From Flavobacteriales bacterium (lineage in GTDB: Bacteria > Bacteroidota > Bacteroidia > CAIKAF01): a stretch of DNA of 40,913 bases. This document shows, in pieces, positions 7,218 through 15,976 of the stretch. The stretch is taken from NCBI GenBank assembly GCA_026936045.1, contig JAIXKU010000048.1, positions 1 through 40,913 on the forward strand, given 5' to 3'. The position numbers and the translations under genes were made by a program. Positions within the stretch are counted from its first letter, which is position 1; each line of letters opens with the position of its first letter. The notes below the pieces were generated by a model. It was not told where the DNA came from and did no database searches. It saw only the letters and a list, made by a program, of their open reading frames with translations.

Positions 7218-10214
7218 TTATGGTTGAAGTAAACGGAAATGATAGGTGTTTGTGCCTTGTATGACACGGATATGATATATACCTGAAGCAAATGTTGGTT
7301 GAATGGTTTGTGTGCTGCCACCGATCATCTCAGTGCAGCTCATCACCTGACCTGTTTGGCTGATTACTTCTATCATAACAGCCGTAGGGGCTAAAGCATT
7401 AAGATCAATAACCCAAAGTCCATCACTCAAATAGCCACTTACCTTGCCGGTATTATTTTCTTCAATACCACTGCCTGGTGTAACAATAATAACAACCTCC
7501 GGTGTAAGTAACGTATCACCCCACGTATTAACAATCTCACATGTTACATATCTGCCACCGGGTGTGGCAAACTGTGGTGTATAGGCGCTATTAATTTCTG
7601 CCGGTGAGAAATCATTCCATGGTAAACTTGGGGCTGTACGGTATTGCCATTTATAAGATACCCCCGGATGTGTACTACTGGCATTTATTGTTGTACCAAG
7701 TGTGTTCACCATTATAGTTTGCGTGTCAAGCGGTGTGACACTTACTTCAAAGCGTACAATGGTTTGGCTAGCAGTACCGGTGGTACCGGTAAGCACAGGA
7801 TCGGAAGATACAACACGTATTTTATAGTTTGTACCTGACATTAAATTATTAGGTATAGTAAATGGGATGTTACCGGATGCCGTAGCATTAACAGAACCAA
7901 TGGCTATAGGTGAAGCAAAACTACCTGTTTCGTCTGATAATTCAGCCGTAAATATATTGCCTGAGCCATATACCACATCGGTTGTATAGTCAACAGAGCC
8001 TATTGCTGTGGCGCTTGGTGAAATATAGAAGGGCGAGCCGGAAATAGTGGTGGTTGTCAGTGTAATACTGTTTATAACAATACACTCCACTTCATTGCTT
8101 ATCACTTCATCACCATATTGGTTGGTAGAAGCACATACCACATAGAAACTGCCTAAGGACGCAAATGATGGTGTATAGCTGCCACCGGTTTCGTTAGGTG
8201 AAAAGGCGGTATAAGGACCGCCGGGCGTTATGCTATAGCGCCAATCGCGTATTGTTGTGTTTTGAGATTCAGAGGCCGTAAGCATTGTGCCGGTACCGGA
8301 AACAGGGAATGTTTGCGTAGAATTAGGTGTTATTTGATTCTTATATTGATCAACTACTAAATCTGTACCATTATCACTACCTGAGATAGCCGGTGAGCTG
8401 GCTATCACACGAATACGGTATCCTGAACCATCAGGTGTGGAATGAGGAATGATGGCAGAAATAGAACCACTTGTTGTGCTGCTTACAGTACCAATATTAA
8501 GTGGTGAAGCAAATGAACCGGAAGCGTCGGATAATTGCGCCGTAAATATATTGCCCGAAACAAAACTACCCGAACCGCCTACTGTATAAGGCACTGTAAT
8601 AGAGGCATCAGGTGCAGAAGGACTGAATTCGAAGGGCGAGCCGGAAATAGTACCAGTACTAAGTGTAAGGTTATCAACTGTTATCACAACCTCGTTACTG
8701 GTAACCGGAATACCGCTAATCACACTACGGCAAATAACATAATACGTGCCTTGTACTGCAAAATTCGGCATATACGTCATGCCGGTTTGAGCCGGAGCAA
8801 ACGAACCATAAGGGCCGCCCGAAGTGGTAGCATACAACCATTCTCTGTTAGTGCCTGCAGGTGTTTCAGAAACCGTTAATAAATTGCCATTCTGACCTAT
8901 TAATATACTTTGTGTTGCTGATGGCGTAACCACATTATCCACAACGTTGATAATCACTTCATTTGACACAATGGTAAGTGCACCGGGATAGGTGGAAGCG
9001 CATACAACATAGTATGTTCCGGCCGTAGCAAATAATGGAATATAGTTGCTACCTGTTTCTGCCGGTACAAAGGCCGTATATGGGCCTCCGCTTGTTGTAG
9101 CGTATTTCCAGGCACGTGATGTAGGCGGTGTTGATTCGGTAACAGTAAGCGGTGCACCGGCTACATTAGCTTCTATGGTTTGTGTAGCTGTTGGGGTAAT
9201 GCTATTGGATACCAAATAAATAGATATATCGGTTGTATTAGGCGCAGCTGTTACCGGATAATTAGATGACCGCACACGCACTCTGTATCCTGTACCTGTA
9301 GGCGTACCGGCGGGATAGTACCGCTGATGGTACCTGAACCAGTACCTGCTAACGTGCCAAGCGTGATAGGGCTGGCAAAAGAGCCGGAAGCGTCAGATAG
9401 TTGTGCGGTAAAATATTACCGAGTTATACGTACCGGTAGCCGTAAATGGAATACTGATAGATGCACTTGACGAAGCGCTTACATAATACGAAGTAGGATT
9501 AATTGTACCGGTAGTAAGTGTAGGGTTATAAATCAGGCGATATCGTCAATATATAGGGTCGTATTATTTGTTCCCACACCGGCTTTATAGCTGGAGGTAA
9601 ACGAGACCAAAATATAATCAGCGCTGACAGAGGCATTAAGCACCGTAAATGGTATGGCCATACGTTTGTAAACACCGCCTGTTCTGAAGTTTCTAATTGC
9701 ACTGGCCCGAGCATGTGGAATTGAAGCAGCATTCATTGGATCACGAAAGTCATTGATACTATCATGTACAAAAGCAGATACCCGCGCAGAGTCATTGGCA
9801 TCCTGAGGTACATACTTAGCCCAAAATACAATAGTATCCGGCTGAGAAACTACCGCTTCACTAAATTTCGTATCGCCGGTCAATGTATTGTTATAACCAT
9901 CAGCGGGAGTCATAGTTGGTGCATTTACGCGGCCTATTGTCATCACACCATTCACGGGCGTACCCAAATAATTTCCGGTTTTTAATTTGGCTGAATATGT
10001 ACCGCTGTGTACGTTAGCGGCGCCATTCTCACGAAAAACAGTTTGTGGCCCCCATGTGGCAAAGCCTGTTCCTGTCTTATTAGAATTCCATTCTGTTGGC
10101 TCTTCCGTGGCAGAACCAACATTCTCCCAATTTTCCATCCCGCCATTTGGAATGGGTGTTTGAGACATAAGAAAAAATGGGAAGGTGATTAACAGAGGTA
10201 AAAGTAGTTTTCAT
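7218..10214 (-). pseudogene. T9SS-exported repeat protein, frameshifted
   Basis: One gene of about 1,000 codons split by single-base indels. ATG at 10212-10214 with the A-run corrected gives a signal peptide, MKLLLPLLITFPFF, running into SQTPIPNGGMENW. An N-terminal jelly-roll/PCMD-like domain follows (codons up to about 9533), ending LYIDDIA. The rest alternates two modules: one of about 100 residues (STGTISGSPF, SGNIFTAQLSDASGSFASP, YRIRVIASS) in three copies, and an Ig-like one of about 85 residues (TPSATQS, ATTSGGPY, GTYYVVCAS, SNEVVI) in four copies. The last 75 residues (GLWVIDLNA, IYHIRVIQGT, FRLLQP) form a type A T9SS sorting domain, so the product should reach the cell surface or medium. 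The longest intact part is 7218-9281 (687 codons). Indels sit near 10208-10211, 9535-9537, 9419-9421, 9410-9413 and 9308-9314. Real decay and sequencing error cannot be separated here. Function is unknown, possibly adhesive or glycan-binding. Confidence 0.8.
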
Positions 10215-10338
10215 ATTAAAAATTTTGAGAATTTTAACAAATTTTATGCCAAATTAAAGCTTTCGTCTATTCTAAAATATTTCAATTTTGAATAGATAAT
10301 AAATATCAGTAGATGAACTAATTACCTTTTGAATAGAG

Positions 10339-11226
10339 TTAGCGCTCTAAAATAGCGGCATCGTTATCTGATAATTGGGAAAGATAATGGGAATTTATTT
10401 CATAAATCTTTAATAGATTGATTTCAAAACTCTTACGTGTTGGTTCTAACAATAAATCACCGGCTTGGGCTAGGCCTCCAAATAAAATAATCTTTTCCGG
10501 GCTGGTAACAGCCACACAATTGGCCAATGCTAATCCCAACCATTCACCGGTTTGAGAAAAAGCCAATTTAGCCGCTTCATCACCGGCCCGAGCCCATTCG
10601 GATATCACTTTCGCGTCAATTGAGGAATGACTGCCTGCGCAATCTAAATATGTTTGGCGAATGGCCGTAGCCGAACAATACGCTTCTACACACCCAAGTC
10701 GGCCACAAGCACATAGACGACCTCCGGGTATTAAGGTCATATGCCCAACCTCGCCGGCAAAGCCATCATGCCCATATACCATTTCACCATTGCAAACCAC
10801 ACCGCTTCCAAGTCCGGTTCCTAAAGTGATATATAAGAAGTCTTTTAATCCGCGGGCGACGCCAAACAGCATTTCACCCAACGCAGCCGCATTAGCATCA
10901 TTGGTTAAGACGACGGGCAACTTTGTAGCCCTCTTTACCATATCGGCCAATGGCACCTCGCCTTGCCAGATCAGGTTTGGTGCAAAAGCAATATGTCCGG
11001 TGCGGATATTACCATTCGGTGCGCCAATGCCAACTCCTTCAATAAGGTATTCAGCATTGTCAAGACGATATTCGTTTATTGTCTGTGCTACCCAGTTTAC
11101 CCAATCGTCAGGCTGTTTAAATTGGTTTGTAGATACTGTTTTTTTGAATAAAATATCCCCCTGACTATTTACTACGCCAAGGATAGTATTGGTACCGCCA
11201 AGATCTACGCCAACGGCTACATTCAT
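10339..11226 (-). CDS. ROK-family glucokinase
   Basis: A 295-residue sugar kinase, cytoplasmic, phosphorylating glucose or a related hexose with ATP. It shows GVDLGGTNT (phosphate 1), LTNDANAAALGE (catalytic Asp), ITLGTGLGSGVV (phosphate 2) and the ROK zinc motif CACGRLGCVEAYC. I place the start at MNVAVGVDLG (11226). The frame stays open upstream to 11265, but that region overlaps the permease gene and adds a non-homologous lysine-rich leader. With this start the ATG lies 4 bp after the permease stop, giving a coupled transporter-kinase pair. Glucose is the likeliest substrate; mannose, fructose or N-acetylhexosamine kinases of the ROK family are alternatives. Confidence 0.88.
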   Translation of the reverse strand: MNVAVGVDLGGTNTILGVVNSQGDILFKKTVSTNQFKQPDDWVNWVAQTINEYRLDNAEYLIEGVGIGAPNGNIRTGHIAFAPNLIWQGEVPLADMVKRATKLPVVLTNDANAAALGEMLFGVARGLKDFLYITLGTGLGSGVVCNGEMVYGHDGFAGEVGHMTLIPGGRLCACGRLGCVEAYCSATAIRQTYLDCAGSHSSIDAKVISEWARAGDEAAKLAFSQTGEWLGLALANCVAVTSPEKIILFGGLAQAGDLLLEPTRKSFEINLLKIYEINSHYLSQLSDNDAAILER

Positions 11227-11230
11227 ATGT

Positions 11231-12868
11231 TTATGTTTTTTGAAAATCTTTTTGCTGAAAATCAAAACCCTGTTTCTTCAATACCCGTGTCGATTGGATA
11301 GCATGCCATGCCAGATATAAGAAACACAACAACGCGATAGCATACGATAAATGGGTGTAACGCATGCCTGCCCAGCCTTCAGGATGAGATAAATCTAAAT
11401 CACAAACAGCACCTTGAACGGGTGGTATTAAGGCGCCGCCTAGAATCATCATAATTAAAAAAGCAGAGCCTTGTGAGGTGTATTTGCCTAATCCGGTAAT
11501 GGCCGTTGCAAAAATACAAGGCCACATAACGCTACAGAAAAGACCGGCACTCAGAAAAGCATAGATAGCTATTCGTCCCTGCGTAAATAAACCGATCAGC
11601 ATAGCCAAAGCTGCCAGTATGGATACAATTAACAACATCTTAATCGGATTTTCTCTGCTGAATCGAATGGCCGCTATCAAGATCACGATACAAATCACAT
11701 ACAGATATAATTCATCAATGGGGTTCCCCTTTAAGAAATTAACGCCCAATATCAAGGCAAAAGCTAAAAACGGCACTACGACAAACAAAATGGTTTTTGT
11801 TTTCTTCGACAATGAAAAAACGGCCAACGCGCCTGTCCAACGTCCAATCATCAAACTACCCCAATAAAGAGATATAAAATGCGATATATTGCTTTCTTCG
11901 TAAGCGCCGAAAGACGGTAATTTTAATAACGCACCCATATTACTCTGCACCGTTACCTCTACACCCACATACACAAAGATGGCTATCATGCCTAAAATAA
12001 GTTGTGGGTATTGCATGGCACCCCAACCTGATGGATTTTGAGATGAAAGACGAAGGGAGGTAAAAAGTAAGGTCAATGAGAAAAGTAAGACGCCAAGCAC
12101 GAGATGAGATTTATCAATACCGGTTAGATCCTGTACTGTATTTGCAAACAGCGCAACAGGGACAGTCAAGCCCATCAACGAGAGCATATATAAGGCTTTG
12201 GGACTCCGCTCTAATGGCTCATTTTGCGTCAGCTTTGGCATCGTTCTGAAGAGGAAAACAGCTGCTACCAATGTAAATAAGACCGCTAAAAACAGATATA
12301 AAATCTTTATGGATGAAATGGTAGCATTATTCAGATCGCCTTTTAATGAACCGAATAACATAACACTTACGATTAATGGTCCAAGCAATGTGCCTAACGA
12401 ATTAACGCCTCCGGCCAAATTAAGCCGATGTGCTCCCGTTTCGGGTTTGCCTAATGCTACGGCAAAAGGTTGAGCAGCTATCTGCTGTAATGAAAAACCC
12501 AATGCAATCACAAAAAAACTAAGCAGAATCATGCCAAAAGTAGGATTGGGCATAGAGCTGGTATAGGCCAAGCCAAGTGCACCGGCAACAGAAATAAAAA
12601 GACCGGTTACGATACCGCCTTTATATCCTATTTTATTCAAGATATCAAACTTTGCAAAATAAGATACAATAAAAAGTAATAAAGCACCATAAAAATAAGC
12701 GCCATAAAAAGATGTGTCTATCAGCTGAGATTGGAGTTGATCCAGTTGAAAATAATGTTTGCAAAACGGAATAAACACCCCATTAGAGGCGGCTACAAAT
12801 CCCCAAAAGAAAAAAACCGAAATCAATGTGGTAAAAGATGATTGAAAATGGTGTTTAGGTGGATTCAT
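11231..12868 (-). CDS. FucP/GluP-type sugar MFS transporter
   Basis: A 545-residue inner-membrane major facilitator. The N-terminal half is typical of the FucP family: FFFWGFVAASNGVFIPFCKHYFQLDQLQSQ split over the first helix and loop, SFYGAYFYGAL, and FVIALGFSLQQIAAQPFAVALG, with RLNLAGGVNSLGTLLGP in helix 5. It is about 100 residues longer than E. coli FucP, the extra length lying mainly in added hydrophobic segments in the middle. The family imports sugars by H+ or Na+ symport. The adjacent downstream glucokinase gene points to glucose or another hexose. It starts 18 bp after the HAD phosphatase stop, so all three genes may be co-transcribed. Confidence 0.87.
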   Translation of the reverse strand: MNPPKHHFQSSFTTLISVFFFWGFVAASNGVFIPFCKHYFQLDQLQSQLIDTSFYGAYFYGALLLFIVSYFAKFDILNKIGYKGGIVTGLFISVAGALGLAYTSSMPNPTFGMILLSFFVIALGFSLQQIAAQPFAVALGKPETGAHRLNLAGGVNSLGTLLGPLIVSVMLFGSLKGDLNNATISSIKILYLFLAVLFTLVAAVFLFRTMPKLTQNEPLERSPKALYMLSLMGLTVPVALFANTVQDLTGIDKSHLVLGVLLFSLTLLFTSLRLSSQNPSGWGAMQYPQLILGMIAIFVYVGVEVTVQSNMGALLKLPSFGAYEESNISHFISLYWGSLMIGRWTGALAVFSLSKKTKTILFVVVPFLAFALILGVNFLKGNPIDELYLYVICIVILIAAIRFSRENPIKMLLIVSILAALAMLIGLFTQGRIAIYAFLSAGLFCSVMWPCIFATAITGLGKYTSQGSAFLIMMILGGALIPPVQGAVCDLDLSHPEGWAGMRYTHLSYAIALLCFLYLAWHAIQSTRVLKKQGFDFQQKDFQKT

Positions 12869-12886
12869 AGCATGTTAATTTTTTAG

Positions 12887-13531
12887 TTAATCGAAATGAC
12901 GATAATAGGATTTCTGTGCCATGGCAAGCATAGGTTTATCGCCATGTGTATCACCGTAAGCATAAATCAATTGGTAATCTTCCGGTGAAAGAAATTGCCG
13001 AATACGGTTTATTTTTTCCTCTCCATTACAATTAGGTGTAGAGAATTTTCCGGTCAGACGATTATCTTTCACCTCCATCTCGGTTGTGATCCATTCTATA
13101 CCCATTTGTTCAGCCCAAGGGCTTATCCATTCTCTGACAGACGCCGAAACAATAATTACTCTATGGTATTGGGACAGATGCCATTGAATTTTTTCAATGG
13201 CATCCGTTCGAAGTAAGGATTGTAGTCTTTCGTTGCAAAAATGCTCCCCATGTCTTTTAAAGGTGGCATAATTCATTTTTTTAAAAAAATAACCCAATAT
13301 TTTTTCTTTTGCTTTAGCATTAGATATGATTCCTATGCGATTGATAAACAGCCATGGCAAGAGCCGTATCATGCCCCAAAAGAACCGAGAGCGGCCTTTG
13401 GTAAATCGTATAAAAGCAAACAACGTATCTTTTTTGGTAATTGTACCATCAAAGTCGAACAACGCCAGGGTGCTGCTTTCGCGATAATACCGATTAGCGG
13501 ACTCCATGTATTTTGTTTTTTCCATCAGCAT
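12887..13531 (-). CDS. HAD-IB family phosphatase (SerB-like)
   Basis: A 214-residue haloacid dehalogenase-superfamily hydrolase. Motif I is ALFDFDGTITKKDT with both catalytic aspartates. Motif II is VIIVSASVREW. The C-terminal motif IV region is AYGDTHGDKPMLAMA. An alpha-helical cap lies between. HAD-IB enzymes include phosphoserine phosphatase and phospholipid-head-group phosphatases; the substrate is not predictable. The start is ambiguous among M1, M3 and M9, and the first of these is used. It precedes the sugar permease by 18 bp. The 147 bp upstream hold no feature I can support. Confidence 0.85.
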   Translation of the reverse strand: MLMEKTKYMESANRYYRESSTLALFDFDGTITKKDTLFAFIRFTKGRSRFFWGMIRLLPWLFINRIGIISNAKAKEKILGYFFKKMNYATFKRHGEHFCNERLQSLLRTDAIEKIQWHLSQYHRVIIVSASVREWISPWAEQMGIEWITTEMEVKDNRLTGKFSTPNCNGEEKINRIRQFLSPEDYQLIYAYGDTHGDKPMLAMAQKSYYRHFD

Positions 13532-13678
13532 ATTAATTCTGCTTAACGGGTTGGCATGGGTGTAAAAATAAAAACCTGCGGTATGGAAAGTATCTAACGC
13601 ATTGAATAATTATTAACAAGACTAGATGAAGAAGGATAAATGAAAACCTGGCAACAAATTCGATAATTATTTAAATGC

Positions 13679-15082
13679 TTACCAAGCGCCTTTTTGTTCA
13701 GTTATTCTAGATATGACCGGCATGGTAATCAGTAAAAATGTAGCTAATCCGGCATAAAATATAGCCTGAGCATAACCGGTATTTTTCGCACCGGCAATAA
13801 TCGCTGTGGCACCGGCAATAGCAACAATCTGGCCAAGCTGCATACCCAAAGAACGTACCGCTGCGATATTAGCCGATTGATCAGGCGCTAAAGATATGCC
13901 CGCATTTCTACCCGCAGGGCTCATCGTACCTATTCCTACACCAATAAAAAAGGCCGAAATCATCATCCAGACATAGGGTGAGCCAAACAACGGCTCAATA
14001 GACAGCAAAGCAATCCCTGCAATCATAATAACGCCACCTATATACAATGGTTTTCTATAACCTGTACGATTAATAAATATGCTCATCAACACAGATAAAA
14101 TAACCGAAGAAACACCATTTACCACCAAAAGCATACCTGCTCCCATCTCGCTGATGCCGTACCGATTGATGGCATACAATGGCACCAATGCATTCGCTCC
14201 GATAGCCATGCCCAAATGAATGATATTAAGCAAATTGACCGCTCCAAATCCTTTTCCAGAAATGAATTGTGGCTGAATAAACGGATCTTTTACGTTACGC
14301 AAATGCCTTGATAAAAACAGAAAGGACATAAGAAATAGAAGTGTTAGACCTATAAAAATCGGTGAAGAAAATGTACTACCCGGCTCGGCCAAATATGTGG
14401 TAGCAAACATCACCGAGAGAATAGCCATACCCATTAGCGCCAAACCTGTGAAATCCAAACGGCCATGATCGGTATGACTGAGATTATCTTTTGGCAGAAA
14501 ACGAATAGATAGAAGTAAAACGGCCAATCCCAAGGGCAGGTTGATAAAAAATATCCACGACCACGGCCAATAGGTCGCAATCAGCCCGCCAAAGACCGGG
14601 CCTATCATGGCGCCAATCGAAAATATGCTACCAAACAAACCTAAAAATTGTGCTCGCGCCGAACCAAAGTGAGAAACAATGATGCCTGTTGCCGATGGTG
14701 TGATACCGGCGCCACCAACAGCTTGTATAACACGCATCACAATCAAAAGATAAATATTTCTCGAAAGGCCACAAAATAAAGACGCCAGACTAAAGATTAA
14801 AACAGACAGTCTAAACACACGACTATGACCAAAGCGCGTGCTGAGCTTGGCGCTTAATAATAACATCAAAACAAATCCGAATGAATACGCCGTGAGTGTC
14901 CAACCAACCCAACTGATAGAGGTGCCCAAATCTTCTTTTAATGTATGAAGGACTGTTGCCACAATGGTCGAGTCAATCGTAATCATGAGCAAGGCGAGTG
15001 ATATGATAAGAAAAACGACCCAACGTTGCACAGGCTCAGTTTGTGCGGATTCAGCCTCTTCTCTATTTAATTCTTTATCCAT
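13679..15082 (-). CDS. DHA2-type (EmrB/QacA) MFS drug exporter
   Basis: A 467-residue transporter of the 14-helix drug:H+ antiporter family. IDSTIVATVLHTL in helix 1, WVGWTLTAYSFGF in helix 2, the loop LSTRFGHSRVFRLSV (motif A-like) and RVIQAVGGAGITPSATGII (motif B) identify it. FGSIFSIGAMIGPVFGGLI is motif C of antiporters. The N-terminal 20 residues are charged and cytoplasmic. No EmrA membrane-fusion partner is adjacent. A 21-bp palindrome lies 39 bp upstream of the start and may be its operator. It is divergent from the response-regulator gene, so the two-component system might regulate it. Part of this gene (14464-14515) has a near-identical relic at 19283-19334. Confidence 0.9.
   Translation of the reverse strand: MDKELNREEAESAQTEPVQRWVVFLIISLALLMITIDSTIVATVLHTLKEDLGTSISWVGWTLTAYSFGFVLMLLLSAKLSTRFGHSRVFRLSVLIFSLASLFCGLSRNIYLLIVMRVIQAVGGAGITPSATGIIVSHFGSARAQFLGLFGSIFSIGAMIGPVFGGLIATYWPWSWIFFINLPLGLAVLLLSIRFLPKDNLSHTDHGRLDFTGLALMGMAILSVMFATTYLAEPGSTFSSPIFIGLTLLFLMSFLFLSRHLRNVKDPFIQPQFISGKGFGAVNLLNIIHLGMAIGANALVPLYAINRYGISEMGAGMLLVVNGVSSVILSVLMSIFINRTGYRKPLYIGGVIMIAGIALLSIEPLFGSPYVWMMISAFFIGVGIGTMSPAGRNAGISLAPDQSANIAAVRSLGMQLGQIVAIAGATAIIAGAKNTGYAQAIFYAGLATFLLITMPVISRITEQKGAW
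14464..14515. repeat. Copy 1 of a ~50-bp dispersed repeat (inside the MFS gene)
   Basis: This stretch, encoding LLSIRFLPKDNLSHTDH on the minus strand, recurs at 19283-19334 in the same orientation with three mismatches over 52 bases. It is the functional copy, within the loop between helices 6 and 7 of the exporter. Confidence 0.85.
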
Positions 15083-15120
15083 AAAAAGTTACAAAGTAAT
15101 TATTTGAAACGCTAGGTTCA

Positions 15121-15141
15121 TAAAAAATAGACTATTTTTTA
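15121..15141. promoter_or_regulatory. 21-bp palindrome upstream of the MFS exporter
   Basis: Two perfect 10-bp arms, TAAAAAATAG and its complement, flank a single A. It sits 39-59 bp upstream of the minus-strand exporter start, within the divergent promoter region. The position and symmetry suit a dimeric repressor operator; it has no terminator context. Confidence 0.45.
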
Positions 15142-15232
15142 CAGTTCTTTAGTAGTTCACGCTGTCATCTGGAAAATCAATTTATAGTCATGTGTGATTT
15201 ATATATTTTCGGTATTACTTATAAAATAATAG

Positions 15233-15240
15233 TATCTTTA
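15233..15240 (+). promoter_or_regulatory. Possible -7 box of the two-component operon
   Basis: TATCTTTA matches TAnnTTTG at seven of eight positions and lies 37 bp before the response-regulator ATG. TTTC at 15207-15210 could be the -33 element with a 22-bp spacer. Weak evidence. Confidence 0.35.
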
Positions 15241-15277
15241 TTTCTCCTTTACGTACTTTCATTAAAAAATCATCTCA

Positions 15278-15973
15278 ATGGAAGGCTTGAAAATACTGAT
15301 TGTTGAAGACGAGGCGCGTGTCTTGCAATTCATTAAGCAAGGATTGGAAGAGAACGGTTTTGACGTTGACTTTGCTTACGACGGTGAATGTGGTCGAAAG
15401 CTGGCCTTTTCAAACAAATATGATTTAATCGTATTGGATGTTATCATTCCGCAGCTCAACGGGATTGAATTATGTAAGAAAATTAGAGAAACGGACTCAA
15501 AAACAAAAATTCTGATGCTGACGGCATTAGGTTCATTGAACGATAAGCTGGAAGGGTTTGAAGCCGGTGCTGACGACTATCTCATAAAGCCTTTCGACTT
15601 TCCAGAATTATTAGCCAGAATCAAATCACTTTTAAAAAGAAATCTACAAGATGATGATACGAAAAATGAAGATCATATTCTCAAGGTAGTCGATATGGAG
15701 CTTAACACGCATACCAAGCGCGTGAAAAGAGCCGGAAAAGAAATTAAACTCACCGCCAAAGAATATGCTTTGCTGGAATTGCTTACCCTAAATAAGAATA
15801 GGGTGTTGAGTAAAGCCGAAATTGCCGAAAAAATTTGGAATATTACCTTCGATTCAGGTACCAATACCATCGAAGTTTATATTAATTTTCTTCGTAAAAA
15901 GATAGATAATGATTATCCTGTTAAACTTCTGCATACGTTGGTAGGCATGGGCTATACTATAAAAGATATCTAA
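15278..15973 (+). CDS. OmpR/PhoB-family response regulator
   Basis: A 231-residue DNA-binding response regulator. The receiver domain (1-120) has the acidic pocket E10-D11-E12, phospho-acceptor D54 in LIVLDVIIP, T82 in LMLTALG and K104 in DYLIKPFDF. The winged-helix effector (about 130-230) ends with TNTIEVYINFLRKKID and TLVGMGYTI, as in OmpR/PhoB and CusR-like proteins. The sensor kinase gene starts 3 bp downstream, so both are made together. Direct TTTAAG repeats spaced 11 bp, the geometry OmpR-family dimers favour, occur just after the kinase gene and are the best candidate for its binding sites. Confidence 0.95.
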   Translation: MEGLKILIVEDEARVLQFIKQGLEENGFDVDFAYDGECGRKLAFSNKYDLIVLDVIIPQLNGIELCKKIRETDSKTKILMLTALGSLNDKLEGFEAGADDYLIKPFDFPELLARIKSLLKRNLQDDDTKNEDHILKVVDMELNTHTKRVKRAGKEIKLTAKEYALLELLTLNKNRVLSKAEIAEKIWNITFDSGTNTIEVYINFLRKKIDNDYPVKLLHTLVGMGYTIKDI

Positions 15974-15976
15974 TCA

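Noticed and set aside
9308-9537. Programmed frameshifting to explain the split T9SS gene
   Set aside because: At least four shifts would be needed within 230 bp, without slippery heptamers or following pseudoknots. Mutation or sequencing error is far simpler.
11227-11265. Upstream start for glucokinase giving 308 residues
   Set aside because: The extra 13 residues (MIFSKKIFKKHKH) overlap the permease gene and have no place before the first strand of the ROK fold. The internal ATG gives normal spacing.
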